Below are positions 18,437 to 26,813 of a stretch of DNA of 64,000 nt, one piece after another. Position numbers and translations under genes: made by a program. The stretch covers positions 186,001-250,000 of the forward strand of contig NZ_CP026101.1 in assembly GCF_002902945.1 (NCBI RefSeq). Reading direction: 5' to 3'. How positions within the stretch are numbered: the stretch's first letter is position 1; every line of letters begins with the position of its first letter. The DNA comes from Paraburkholderia caribensis. Lineage in GTDB: Bacteria > Pseudomonadota > Gammaproteobacteria > Burkholderiales > Burkholderiaceae. The notes under the pieces are model-generated. The model was not told the DNA's origin, made no database searches, and saw only the letters and a program-made list of their open reading frames with translations.

Positions 18437-19108
18437 CGCGCTCCCGCCAAAATAGACCCGGATTCGCTCGATGTCGGGCTTTTCCGATACACGTCAGAAT
18501 AGCATTCCCGAACCCGACCCTCACAAGTGAAACAACCAAAGTGAAATTGCGGCATCTCTGCTGGCGCCTTGCGCTTCTAGACTTTCTGTTTATCGCTCAC
18601 GTGAGCGGCTAATGGTCGCTTCACTCGACCCCTCTCTCATGAGGTCCCCGGTATGCCTTACAACGTCGCAATCTTAAGATCTTTCGACGATTGGCGCGAC
18701 GGTGAAATGTTACCTATGTCTCAAAGCAACAACTAAGGCGCCTACAGAGTAGTAAACGGCACCCGCAAATCCTTTCTTGAACGCTAAATAGAAGTTGAGA
18801 CGTGCGACAACTTGCAAATATGCGCGATTTGCCACTGCTATCATTCAGGCGATCGAACCCCATTTCTAATTGCCTTCGCGTCGCGAGTGTGCTTAAGGGC
18901 GTGCCGGCGATTCAGCGCTTCCATACAAGGTGCGATGTATCGATTTAATAATTTGATTTTGCACGATACTATTCCTCACCCTGACAGGGTTTGGAGTGAC
19001 CGGTGCAGAAAACGGGGTCCGAAGTGCGGGGAGACTACCAACTGCCAGGCGAGAACTGCAAGGCGCGAAAGAGCAAACCTACGCTCGTATCTATAGCGTT
19101 TCCCCGCT
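18437..19108. other. Intergenic region inside the island
   Basis: About 670 bases between dpdE and the VUT gene. It must contain the dpdE promoter, but I cannot place convincing -35/-10 boxes. The only reading frame with a plausible start is a 27-codon plus-strand ORF at 18653-18736 (begins MPYNVAILRS), with GAGG about seven bases before the ATG. It could be a decayed gene end or chance. Composition is more A+T-rich than neighbouring genes. No tRNA, CRISPR array or long repeat is seen. Confidence 0.5.
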
Positions 19109-19657
19109 TTAAGCGATGCGAACCTTGCGCAACAACACCCAAGACCAGATAGCGCCCCCTGTAACCTTCGCCAGAAATTGCAGTCCTGCGATTGTCGGGA
19201 ATATCGTGCCAAATGCGATCAGCGGGAATACGACAGAGTCAATCGCTGCGCTGGCTACGTTTGCGCCATTCGCACGCGTGAGAACGGGATAGCGTCGCAC
19301 CGCTTGGAACACGACCGCGCTCGTAATGGCCGCCGCGCTAAATGCGACGAGAGACGCCAAGGATATAACGCCTGAAGCCGGATTGAGCATATAGCTGACG
19401 ACACCGGCGCCGGTGATCAGGCAGACCATACGAGCCCACAGCGAGTGCCCATGCCAGTCCAAGTGAAGACGATCTCGGATAGCAAGGTCGAGGCCGATCA
19501 ACAAGAAGGCGTTGATCGGAGTGGACGCCGGGCCGAAATGCGCGACGCTCAGGTTTGCTGCGGCAACCGCTGCAATGTAGATCAAAATGTACACGGAAAA
19601 TGACAAGGAGAAGTTGGATGTGCAATCGATGCCTTCAATAACTAGCGAAGGTGACAT
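19109..19657 (-). CDS. VUT/YhhQ-family membrane transporter, possible queuosine-precursor importer
   Basis: A 182-residue, mostly hydrophobic protein with about five to six membrane segments. The stretches AANLSVAHFGP, INAFLLIGLDLAIRDRLH and AIDSVVFPLIAFG are characteristic of the VUT family (COG1738), whose studied member YhhQ imports preQ0/preQ1. It follows the AlpA-like gene by 14 bases, so co-transcription is likely. The ~20 residues before SVYILIYIAAV are not typical, so translation may start at the in-frame GTG of VYILIYI rather than at the ATG at 19657. Lying on the same island as queD and dpd genes, it may supply preQ0 for DNA modification (inference). Vitamin or other base uptake cannot be excluded. 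Confidence 0.75.
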   Translation of the reverse strand: MSPSLVIEGIDCTSNFSLSFSVYILIYIAAVAAANLSVAHFGPASTPINAFLLIGLDLAIRDRLHLDWHGHSLWARMVCLITGAGVVSYMLNPASGVISLASLVAFSAAAITSAVVFQAVRRYPVLTRANGANVASAAIDSVVFPLIAFGTIFPTIAGLQFLAKVTGGAIWSWVLLRKVRIA

Positions 19658-19671
19658 GGACCGTTTGCGTT

Positions 19672-20247
19672 CTATGGTTTTTTATCTTCTGCTCGATAGT
19701 TTGCTGGCGATTTTAGGAAGGACTCGATGTCGGCAACTCGCCAGCCAATCGATCTTGGCCCGATCTTCAACTGGGGAGGGAAGGTCCCCTCTTTGACCCG
19801 TTGATAGATCGTAGAGCGAGATAGCCCAGTTTCCCTCTCGACCTCTACGCGCCTCATGATTGCGGCTGGTGGCCGCGGATTCGCTGGCTTCATCGGGGTG
19901 ATCGCCGCTTGCGGTTCGGGACCTTGAGGACCGTTGTGTTCTTCCTCTACTTGTCGGACGGATTTTGCTCCGAACTCTATCAGCATTTTTGCGAGTTCGT
20001 CACCCACTGCGCGCCATCGTGCGAATGCCTCGCAGTAAGAGACGACGGAACGTGCATCGACGCTGCTGAGCACTCCAGCATCGGAGAGTTGTTGGGCTAC
20101 CGTAGGCCAGTGCGCGATTGCTGCGGGAGAAAGCTGCCACAACACATCTGTATCAGCACCGTGTTTAGGACGGTTTCGCCGATTTGCCTCATTCGATTGA
20201 TCCGATGCACTAGCTTCTCCGGTTTGGCCTGATTTCCGCGGGCGCAT
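19672..20247 (-). CDS. Fusion of P27-like small-terminase domain and AlpA-type HTH regulator
   Basis: A 191-residue protein with two recognisable parts. Residues ~38-95 (LSPAAIAHWPTVAQQLSDAG onward, with YCEAFARW) look like the P27 family of phage small terminase subunits. Residues ~128-180 (RRVEVERETGLSRSTIYQRV, then FPPQLKIGPRSIGWRVADIE) are an AlpA/MerR-type helix-turn-helix used as excisionase or prophage regulator. A proline-rich linker joins them. The ATG at 20247 is preceded by AAGGAG at seven bases, and the integrase stop is 12 bases upstream, so the two genes are probably one transcript. Likely role: control of excision or of island genes. The job of the terminase-like part is unknown. 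Confidence 0.75.
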   Translation of the reverse strand: MRPRKSGQTGEASASDQSNEANRRNRPKHGADTDVLWQLSPAAIAHWPTVAQQLSDAGVLSSVDARSVVSYCEAFARWRAVGDELAKMLIEFGAKSVRQVEEEHNGPQGPEPQAAITPMKPANPRPPAAIMRRVEVERETGLSRSTIYQRVKEGTFPPQLKIGPRSIGWRVADIESFLKSPANYRAEDKKP

Positions 20248-20259
20248 ATCACGCTCCTT

Positions 20260-21621
20260 TCAGTTGCCTGTGAACTTGATCCCTGCTTGATTGAGCACCC
20301 AGGCTTCGATCTTGTCATGCCACATCCGCAGCAGGTCGAGTGGCCGACGTCGGTAGTGCTTCTCGGCAAGTGCCGACGGTTTGTGTCCTTGGATCTGCGC
20401 GACGACGCCAACGGGAACCTCGACCCACTCTGACAAGGTTCCGAACGATCGACGTAGGCCGTGCAGCGAGACATGCGGCAAACCTGTCGGCGCCAATGCT
20501 CGGTTATGCGCATGACGTGGTTCGGCAATCTTTCCATCCGCCGCCGTCTTGCTGGCAAAGACCCACTCGGACGGTTCCCATTCTTCTCGTCTTTCGGCAA
20601 GTCGCTTCGTTTGACGTTTGTTAGGCGGGGTCTCGTTCAGTCGCCGAAGATTCAACAATAGGCTCGCCAAATACGGGGTGAGCGGTATCGTTCGTCCACC
20701 AGTACCCTCGACTTTGTCGTTCATAGTGAGACTGCGCCAGCGGAAGTCCACATCTTCCCACCGCAATGCAGCTAACTCTTCCCGCCGGGCGCCCGTGATC
20801 AGCAGGCCTTGGAGATATGCGCTGATGACTGGATTCTCGATGCCGCGCACCGCGCTAAACCAAGCCGATAACTGCTCCCGTTGCAAGCAGTCGTCTTTCG
20901 CGGCGCTTCGCGGAAGGATGCCTTTGACCTTTGGAGATGTGTAAGCGTCGTGAGGAATGATGCCCGCATATGCCTCGTCACTGTCACACCATCGAATGAA
21001 CGCTTTGAACAGACCGAAAGCATGGCCAGCATTTGTCGGTCCCCGGGGTATCTCAGCCTCGAGCCACTCCGACATGGACGTCGCAGTGATCTCGGTCAAC
21101 CTCCGAGGCATGAGCGGCGCCAATGGCCCACGCACCTTCTCTTTGCCGCCGCGTTTGGCAATACCGCCCCCAGGCGAGGAGAGGTTGATGTGATCAATGA
21201 TGTATCTCTCGGACCGCGGCTTTTTCGTTTTAGGGGAGATCTTCGTTCGCAGATGCTCCAGGTAATGCTCCCACGCTTCGCCGACAGTCACGTCCTGACG
21301 GCGCTTCGCTGCCTGACGGGCTTCGTGTTCGGCCTTCTGCTCAGCCTCTCGCTCGCGCGGATCAACTCCGCCGTCGATAATCGTCTGGAGACTGCGAGCG
21401 CGCTCTTGAGCCTTGTCGATCGTCCAGCTCCTCGGATCGCCGATCGTCATCCGGACCGTCGAGCCATGGATCTTCCCTTGGTAGATATAAGCCTTGGCTC
21501 CACTAGGCGTGGCTCGCAAGCCGAGGCCGGGGGTCTTGCTGTCCCAAAGAAACGACTGCGACTTACCCTCTTCGCAGCGATGCGCCTCTACACGAGCCGC
21601 AGTGAAGTTGACCTTAGCCAC
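20260..21621 (-). CDS. Tyrosine-type site-specific integrase (DUF4102 N-terminus)
   Basis: About 453 residues. The N-terminal arm-binding domain (FLWDSKTPGLGLRATPSGAK) is the DUF4102 type of P4-like tRNA integrases. The catalytic core shows the first Arg in TGARREELAALRWEDV, HGLRRSFG (HxxR) and the late His plus Tyr in GHKPSALAEKHY. The family usually begins M/VAKVNFTAARVE, so I place the start at GTG 21621, preceded by a G-rich stretch. An ATG at 21654 would add 11 residues with no counterpart. It lies next to the tRNA fragment at 21798, as expected for the enzyme that inserted this island. It appears intact. Confidence 0.9.
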   Translation of the reverse strand: MAKVNFTAARVEAHRCEEGKSQSFLWDSKTPGLGLRATPSGAKAYIYQGKIHGSTVRMTIGDPRSWTIDKAQERARSLQTIIDGGVDPREREAEQKAEHEARQAAKRRQDVTVGEAWEHYLEHLRTKISPKTKKPRSERYIIDHINLSSPGGGIAKRGGKEKVRGPLAPLMPRRLTEITATSMSEWLEAEIPRGPTNAGHAFGLFKAFIRWCDSDEAYAGIIPHDAYTSPKVKGILPRSAAKDDCLQREQLSAWFSAVRGIENPVISAYLQGLLITGARREELAALRWEDVDFRWRSLTMNDKVEGTGGRTIPLTPYLASLLLNLRRLNETPPNKRQTKRLAERREEWEPSEWVFASKTAADGKIAEPRHAHNRALAPTGLPHVSLHGLRRSFGTLSEWVEVPVGVVAQIQGHKPSALAEKHYRRRPLDLLRMWHDKIEAWVLNQAGIKFTGN

Positions 21622-21797
21622 CCAACCCCCTTGCTCATAAGCCGGCGATTTCATGTAACCGCCATGTAACCAGATTATGCGCCAACGAGGGAATCTCGAT
21701 CAACAGTAATGAGGGGTGGTTTCAATAAAAATCGTTTAAATTCATGGAATTAAATATTTTGATAAGCGTGAATTCATTTCGATCAACGTCGACTTGT

Positions 21798-21844
21798 TCG
21801 CATTCGCAATGCGAAGGTCGTGAGTTCGATCCTCATCCGCGCCA
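21798..21844 (+). other. tRNA 3'-end fragment, probable island attachment site (att)
   Basis: The sequence folds as the 3' half of a tRNA. The anticodon arm is TCGCA-TTCGCAA-TGCGA (21798-21814). The TPsiC arm is GTGAG-TTCGATC-CTCAT (21820-21836), with an acceptor strand CCGCGCC and discriminator A at 21844. No D-arm or 5' acceptor strand precedes it, and no encoded CCA follows. It resembles the anticodon-to-3' part of tRNA-Thr(CGT)-type genes, but the loop reads CGC, so I leave the identity open. It is consistent with a crossover-generated direct repeat of an intact tRNA gene beyond the left edge. Confidence 0.75.
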
Positions 21845-22087
21845 GCGAACCAATAACACGCCCCTATAGCTGAAAAAGTAGTAAGTCTGTGTCGATCGCC
21901 TCGACACATTCCCGAAGCTTCCCCGCCCCAACCACTTCATTTCCCCCACATCACCTTTCACCCTGCGTAAGCATGGAACGTTCTCACTCGCAACGGTTCC
22001 TACACCACGTAAACCCCGACACCCTGCGACCCTTAGCGCCGCCAAACCCGCGCTACCTGCCCCGCACTTGCCAAAAGAGCCGTTCGA

Positions 22088-23197
22088 ATGGACCCGCACC
22101 GCCCGCGCTCTATCGAAGTGGATTTTTTCCGAGGGATCGTGCTGATCGTGATTGTGCTCGACCACATCCCGGGCGGGGTGTTACAGCACCTGATGTTGCA
22201 CGCATACGCCTTATGTGACTCAGCAGAAGTCTTCGTCTGCCTCGGCGGCTACGCATCCGCAGCAGCCTACGGCGCGGTCCTAAGCAAGAAAGGCGAAAAA
22301 GCCGCCCACAACCGCTTCTACAAACGCTGCTGGGAAATCTACCGCGCCTACCTGCTAACAGCCGTCCTCACCTTATTCTCCGGCGCGATCCTGCAGCGAC
22401 TGCAGCTAAACCACCCAATGGTCGACCTGACAGGCTGGCCAATATTCACAGCAGCACCAATCAAGGAAGCGCTAAACATAGCAATCCTCAGACGCCAGCC
22501 TTACCTATCAAGCGTCTTACCGATGTACGTGATCTTCGCGATCACCGTCCCCTTCATCGTCCCACTAGCCCGAAAAGCGCCACTTACCGCGCTAACCGGA
22601 AGCCTCATAATCTGGGCGCTAGCCATACCCCTAGCCAAACTCTTCGCCATAGACGACGTCATCGACTGGGCTTTCAACCCTTTCGCCTGGCAACTGATGT
22701 TCGTGATCGGTATCCTGTGCCGTGAGCATCCGGTTTCGGATCAATTCCTGGAATCAAAACCCGGCCGCTGGTTTACAAAAGCGGCCCTAACAGCCGTGCT
22801 AGCCTTCGCAGTGGTGAAGCTTTTCATCCTGACCCAACCGCTCCCTGGCCACCTGAAACAGAACTTGTCGATTGAACGCGTGATCAACTTCCTCGCTATC
22901 GCCTGGGTTGCCGTCGTCTTTGTCCGCGCCGGCATCATTGCGAAACTCGCGCAAAAAGCGCCAGCCGTCATCAAGGTCGGGCAGACGGGGTTAGTGTGCT
23001 TCGTCGGAGGCACGCTGATCTCGCTGATCGTCGACACGGCGACGCCTCGCAGCATCCACGGGCTGACCCACGGGCTCGCGGCGCTTGCCGGCGACCTGGC
23101 AGCGATCATCGCCGTCCTGCTACTGGCGCGCTTCTGGAAAGACTGGAAGGGCCCGACGCAGCCGCGCGCCGCTGTTAGCGGAGCCGATTGCCGATGA
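22088..23197 (+). CDS. OpgC-domain acyltransferase-like membrane protein
   Basis: A 369-residue polytopic membrane protein with about ten hydrophobic segments. The start RSIEVDFFRGIVLIVIVLDH and the following SAEVFVCLGGYASA are typical of OpgC/acyltransferase-3-like proteins, with the conserved Asp-His of LDH in the first helix region. OpgC adds succinyl groups to osmoregulated periplasmic glucans. Burkholderiaceae have several OpgC-like paralogues whose substrates are unknown, so the exact substrate is open. The stop overlaps the tannase ATG (ATGA). It is the first gene to the right of the island attachment site. Confidence 0.82.
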   Translation: MDPHRPRSIEVDFFRGIVLIVIVLDHIPGGVLQHLMLHAYALCDSAEVFVCLGGYASAAAYGAVLSKKGEKAAHNRFYKRCWEIYRAYLLTAVLTLFSGAILQRLQLNHPMVDLTGWPIFTAAPIKEALNIAILRRQPYLSSVLPMYVIFAITVPFIVPLARKAPLTALTGSLIIWALAIPLAKLFAIDDVIDWAFNPFAWQLMFVIGILCREHPVSDQFLESKPGRWFTKAALTAVLAFAVVKLFILTQPLPGHLKQNLSIERVINFLAIAWVAVVFVRAGIIAKLAQKAPAVIKVGQTGLVCFVGGTLISLIVDTATPRSIHGLTHGLAALAGDLAAIIAVLLLARFWKDWKGPTQPRAAVSGADCR

Positions 23198-24900
23198 AGC
23201 GCGGTATCGCATGGCCGCGTGCGGCGTTCCGGCTAGCACGCACGGCGCTCCTATGCTGCGCCGCCAGCGCAGCAACAGCGGCAACACCCGCAGCACCCGC
23301 CGCACCCGAAAGCCAAACGCAAACAACCTCAAAACCCAAACCCCCGTTCGCCACGCGCTGCACAGACCTGACCGGCCTCTGGCTCGACGCCGAAACCATC
23401 GCGCTTCCCACGCACGGCGCCCACGTCGAAACCGCAACCGTCATCACAGCCCAAACCCCGGGCAACGGCGCGGGCGAGTTCTGCCGCATCACGGGTGTCA
23501 TCCGCGCGATCAAAGGCACCACTCCCGACATCCGCTTCGACCTCAACCTGCCACGCCGCTGGAACGGCCGCGCCTTGCAGGTCGGCGGCGGCGGCTACAA
23601 CGGCACAGTCGTAACGGGCATCGGCGTGATGCCGTTCTCGCCGGTTCGCGCACCGCTAGCCCAAGGCTACGTCACGTTCGGCGACGACTCTGGCCACGTC
23701 GGCAACTCTGCGCTCGCGGTATTCGGTCTGGTCGACGAAGCCGTCGTGAACTTCGGCTATGCGCATCTGAAGAAAACCCACGACGCCGCCCTCGCGCTGA
23801 TCGTGCGCATGTACGGCCATCCACCCGACCGCATGTACTTCGCGGGCGGTTCAACGGGCGGCCGCGAAGGCTACACCGTCATGCAGCGGTTTCCGGAAGA
23901 CTACGACGGCGTCATCGCCGATTCCCCCGCGCTGAATTTCTCCGGCGTCCGACTGATCGGCATACGCGTAGGCCAGGCCGAATACGCGACGCCCGGCGGC
24001 TTCGTCCCGCCCGCACTACTCGAACGCGTCTACCAGAAGTCGCTTGAAGTCTGCGACAAGCTGGACGGCGCGACGGACGGCATCGTCAGCGATGTCGCCG
24101 AATGCCGCCAGCGCGAACCCGAAATCATCGACTCGCTGCGCTGCCATCGCGGCACGTCCTACGCCCACGAAGGCGGCTGTCTGACCGACCCGCAACTATC
24201 GACACTCAACGTCCTGCGCGACGGCCTCAAACTGCCGTACAAGCTCGCCTACGACATCAGTGGCTACCACGGCTACAACGTCTTCCAGGGCACGCGTCTG
24301 AACGGCATGCTCGGACTCGGCCGCGACCCGGCGCGTCAAACATCGCCTACCTTCACAGGCAACGGCTATCTGTTCGCGCAAGCCGACGGCTACATCCGCT
24401 ACTTCGTCACCCAGGACGCCACGTTCGATTCGATCAAATTCGACGTACTGCACCCGGGCAAATACCAGAAGCAACTGACCACGCTGTCGCAGGTCATCGG
24501 CGCGATGAATCCCGACCTGGGCCGTTTCATCGCGAAGGGCGGCAAGCTGATCACGATGCAGGGCCTCGCCGACGAAGTCATCAGCCCCAACCAGACGATC
24601 GCCTACTACGACCGCCTCATCGACCAATACGGCGACGAGCGCGTCAACGCCTTCATGCGTCTCTACATGGTGCCGGGCTTCCAGCATGGCGGCGGCGTGT
24701 TCATTCCATCCGTCGATCTGCTCGGCGCACTCGACAACTGGGTCACGCGCGGCGTTTCACCGGAAACGCTGCTCGCCACCGACATCTCCCCGCCGACCAA
24801 CGGCCGCTCGCGTCCGTTATGCCGCTATCCGATGTACCCGCGCTATCTCGGCAAGGGCAATCTCAACGAAGCAAACAACTTCGTCTGCAGCGAACCCTGA
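23194..24900 (+). CDS. Tannase/feruloyl esterase-family alpha/beta hydrolase, exported
   Basis: About 568 residues with a Sec-type signal at 1-30 (LARTALLCCAASAATAA). The nucleophile elbow is GGSTGGRE with Ser220. A Ca-binding-like CDKLDGATDGIVSD loop follows, then the catalytic Asp in LADEVISP and His in PGFQHGGG, as in fungal feruloyl esterase B and tannases. Paired cysteines (CRIT, CDKLD, CRQRE, CRYP, CSEP) suggest disulfides in the periplasm or outside the cell. It would hydrolyse gallate or ferulate esters of plant phenolics. The ATG at 23194 overlaps the upstream stop; the TTG at 23188 is a less likely start. Confidence 0.87.
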   Translation: MKRGIAWPRAAFRLARTALLCCAASAATAATPAAPAAPESQTQTTSKPKPPFATRCTDLTGLWLDAETIALPTHGAHVETATVITAQTPGNGAGEFCRITGVIRAIKGTTPDIRFDLNLPRRWNGRALQVGGGGYNGTVVTGIGVMPFSPVRAPLAQGYVTFGDDSGHVGNSALAVFGLVDEAVVNFGYAHLKKTHDAALALIVRMYGHPPDRMYFAGGSTGGREGYTVMQRFPEDYDGVIADSPALNFSGVRLIGIRVGQAEYATPGGFVPPALLERVYQKSLEVCDKLDGATDGIVSDVAECRQREPEIIDSLRCHRGTSYAHEGGCLTDPQLSTLNVLRDGLKLPYKLAYDISGYHGYNVFQGTRLNGMLGLGRDPARQTSPTFTGNGYLFAQADGYIRYFVTQDATFDSIKFDVLHPGKYQKQLTTLSQVIGAMNPDLGRFIAKGGKLITMQGLADEVISPNQTIAYYDRLIDQYGDERVNAFMRLYMVPGFQHGGGVFIPSVDLLGALDNWVTRGVSPETLLATDISPPTNGRSRPLCRYPMYPRYLGKGNLNEANNFVCSEP

Positions 24901-25138
24901 GCCAGACGGAAGCGCGCATCGCAGCCCGCGGAACCGCCGTCTCGCACCGCACATTTCGGCCCTCATTTCACCCGCAATCACGCAGCGCCCCTGTAGTATT
25001 GGACGATTCATGCTGCAAGGCGCCGCTATCTGCCCGCATCACACGCCTTCCGGTAATGTTTGCGCACATCGAATGCGCGTGAACAGTTTGCACACAAACA
25101 ACTGGGCAAAATTTACCTGCACTCTTCCCGGAGACCTT

Positions 25139-26002
25139 ATGACCGCATCTAAAAGCGCGGCCCTCGTCGAGGTGCTGACGCGTCATCGCGATACGCTGCT
25201 CACGGAATGGTTGAACCAGCATCTATCGATCTCGCTGCGCCGCGGACTCGCCACAGAAGCGGAGATGAGCGACCAGTTCCGCAACTTCCTGAACATCTTC
25301 TCCGACACGCTCGCCAAAGCCGATACGTTCGACGCGACCCGCCCCGAATGGGAGCCCGTGCGGGCGTTTCTCGCCGACATGTCGGTGCATCGCGCGCGTC
25401 AGGGCTTCACGCCCGTCGAAACCGCGACCTTCGTCTTCTCGCTGAAGCAGCCGCTGTATGTGCGCCTTCGCGAGGCGTTCAGCAGCCAGCCGCAAGAATT
25501 CGCGGACATGAGCTGGACGGTGAACCTGTTGCTCGACTCGCTCGGCCTCTACACGACGGAAGTGTTCCAGCGCAGCCGCGAAGCGATCATCGCGCGTCAG
25601 CAGGAAGAACTGCTCGAACTGTCGACTCCCGTCGTGGAGCTATGGGACGGCATTCTCGCGCTGCCGTTGATCGGCACGCTCGATTCGGCGCGCACGCAAG
25701 TGGTGATGGAAAGCCTGTTGGAAAAGATCGTCGAAACGGGCGCCGCCATTTCGATCATCGACATCACAGGCGTTCCGACCGTGGACACGCTCGTTGCCCA
25801 ACATCTGCTGAAGACCGTCGCGGCCGCGCGTCTGATGGGCGCGGATTGCATCATCAGCGGTATTCGTCCGCAGATTGCGCAGACCATCGTGCATCTCGGC
25901 GTCGACCTGAACAATGTGATCACGAAGTCCACGTTAGCGGATGCCTTCATCATTGCGCTGCAAAAGAGCGGGTCGAGCATTCCGACGCGCACCGTCAGCT
26001 AA
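25139..26002 (+). CDS. rsbR: RsbR-type stressosome protein (RsbRD N-terminal plus STAS)
   Basis: About 287 residues. An N-terminal helical sensory domain (1-160, RsbRD-type) is followed by a STAS domain (~165-280) with DITGVPTVDTLVAQHLLKT and GIRPQIAQTIVHLG. These closely match the Bacillus RsbR region that holds the RsbT-phosphorylated threonines. The longer open frame to 24686 is antisense to the end of the tannase gene. The ATG at 25139 has GGAG at a good distance. First gene of a seven-gene plus-strand signalling cluster. It forms the stressosome shell with RsbS and releases RsbT upon stress (family knowledge). Confidence 0.88.
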   Translation: MTASKSAALVEVLTRHRDTLLTEWLNQHLSISLRRGLATEAEMSDQFRNFLNIFSDTLAKADTFDATRPEWEPVRAFLADMSVHRARQGFTPVETATFVFSLKQPLYVRLREAFSSQPQEFADMSWTVNLLLDSLGLYTTEVFQRSREAIIARQQEELLELSTPVVELWDGILALPLIGTLDSARTQVVMESLLEKIVETGAAISIIDITGVPTVDTLVAQHLLKTVAAARLMGADCIISGIRPQIAQTIVHLGVDLNNVITKSTLADAFIIALQKSGSSIPTRTVS

Positions 26003-26011
26003 GGTCGCGCC

Positions 26012-26368
26012 ATGGATCGCATTCCAATCCTGCGGATGGGTGATTGCCTGATCGTCGCGATTCAGGTGGACATGCACGACCGTCTCGCCATCGCGCTACA
26101 GGACGACCTGACCGCGCGCATCGTCAAGGACAGGGCGAAAGGCGTGCTGATCGACATCTCGGCGCTGGATATCGTCGACTCCTTCATCGGCCGCATGATC
26201 AGCAACACGGCCGCCATGGCGACGGTGCTCGACGCGCAGACGGTGGTGGTCGGCATGCAGCCGTCCGTCGCGATCACGCTGGTCGAACTGGGACTCACGT
26301 TGACGGGGGTGCGCACGGCGCTCAACGTCGAACGAGGCATGGCGCTGCTCAAGCAGCGGCAGCCCTGA
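26012..26368 (+). CDS. rsbS: RsbS-type STAS domain stressosome scaffold
   Basis: A 118-residue single STAS domain protein. DISALDIVDSFIGRMISNTA contains the serine (VDSF) phosphorylated by RsbT in Bacillus RsbS, and VVVGMQPSVAITLVELGL is nearly identical to the family consensus. It is nine bases downstream of rsbR and co-transcribed. RsbS is the core with which RsbR co-assembles and which sequesters RsbT until phosphorylated. Confidence 0.9.
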   Translation: MDRIPILRMGDCLIVAIQVDMHDRLAIALQDDLTARIVKDRAKGVLIDISALDIVDSFIGRMISNTAAMATVLDAQTVVVGMQPSVAITLVELGLTLTGVRTALNVERGMALLKQRQP

Positions 26369-26387
26369 TCAGGTGGGGCGCTCATAC

Positions 26388-26813
26388 ATGAACTCATTCG
26401 GCGTGGTGGTGACATCGACTGTCGAAGTCGGTCTGCGCTCGGATCAGGAGATCGTCAAGCTTCGCCAGGTCGTGCGCGACGAAGCCATCGCACAAGGTTT
26501 CTCGCTCGTCGATCAGACGAAGTTCGTCACGGCCGCGAGCGAACTGGCACGCAACACGCTTTTGTACGGTGGCGGCGGCGACGCGACCTTGAGCGTGCTT
26601 CTCAACGGCACGCGTAAGGGCCTGAAGCTGACGTTCGTCGACCAGGGCGCGGGCATTGCTGATATCGAACGCGCGTTGCAGGACGGCTTCACGAGCGGCT
26701 CGGGGCTCGGCCTCGGGCTCGGCGGCGCGCGGCGTCTGTGCGACGAATTCGAAATCCAGTCGGAACCAGGAAAAGGCACGACGGTGTCGATCACGAAATG
26801 GAAACTTCGCTAA
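26388..26813 (+). CDS. rsbT: RsbT-type serine/threonine kinase (switch kinase)
   Basis: About 141 residues of GHKL ATPase fold: ASELARNTLLYGGGG (N-box), FVDQGAGIADIE (G1) and SGLGLGLGGARRLCDEF (G2). The ATG at 26388 begins MNSFGVVV. The GTG at 26373 upstream is probably part of the ribosome binding region (AGGTGGGG). RsbT phosphorylates RsbS and RsbR in the stressosome, then leaves it to activate an output protein. The usual target RsbU is not seen here. The next genes encode a SpoIIE-type phosphatase and kinases. Confidence 0.9.
   Translation: MNSFGVVVTSTVEVGLRSDQEIVKLRQVVRDEAIAQGFSLVDQTKFVTAASELARNTLLYGGGGDATLSVLLNGTRKGLKLTFVDQGAGIADIERALQDGFTSGSGLGLGLGGARRLCDEFEIQSEPGKGTTVSITKWKLR

Larger units (their letters stand above)
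1..21844. mobile_element. Genomic island (right-hand part) carrying a Dpd DNA-modification/restriction system
   Basis: The segment runs from the left edge to a tRNA 3'-end fragment at 21798-21844. A tyrosine integrase gene (20260-21621) lies just inside that end. The contents are not housekeeping genes: an eight-gene dpd effector operon, a queD-like gene, a VUT-family transporter gene and a P27/AlpA-type fusion regulator. Sequence around 18500-19000 and 21660-21790 is visibly richer in A+T than the chromosomal genes to the right. The tRNA fragment reads on the plus strand, with host-like sequence after it, so the intact tRNA gene is expected at the unseen left end. The right boundary is seen in the sequence; the left boundary is inferred. 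Confidence 0.75.

Noticed and set aside
18812..19096. 94-codon plus-strand frame between the dpdE and VUT genes
   Set aside because: There is no ribosome binding site, its residues are unusual (many Cys/Arg), and there is no recognisable family.
21780..21844. A complete tRNA gene at the island boundary
   Set aside because: Only the anticodon arm, TPsiC arm and 3' acceptor strand are present. There is no D-arm or 5' acceptor strand before it, so it is a fragment.
24686..25138. Extended N-terminus of the RsbR-type protein
   Set aside because: The extension overlaps the tannase coding sequence in another frame. ATG 25139 has a Shine-Dalgarno sequence and matches the family start.
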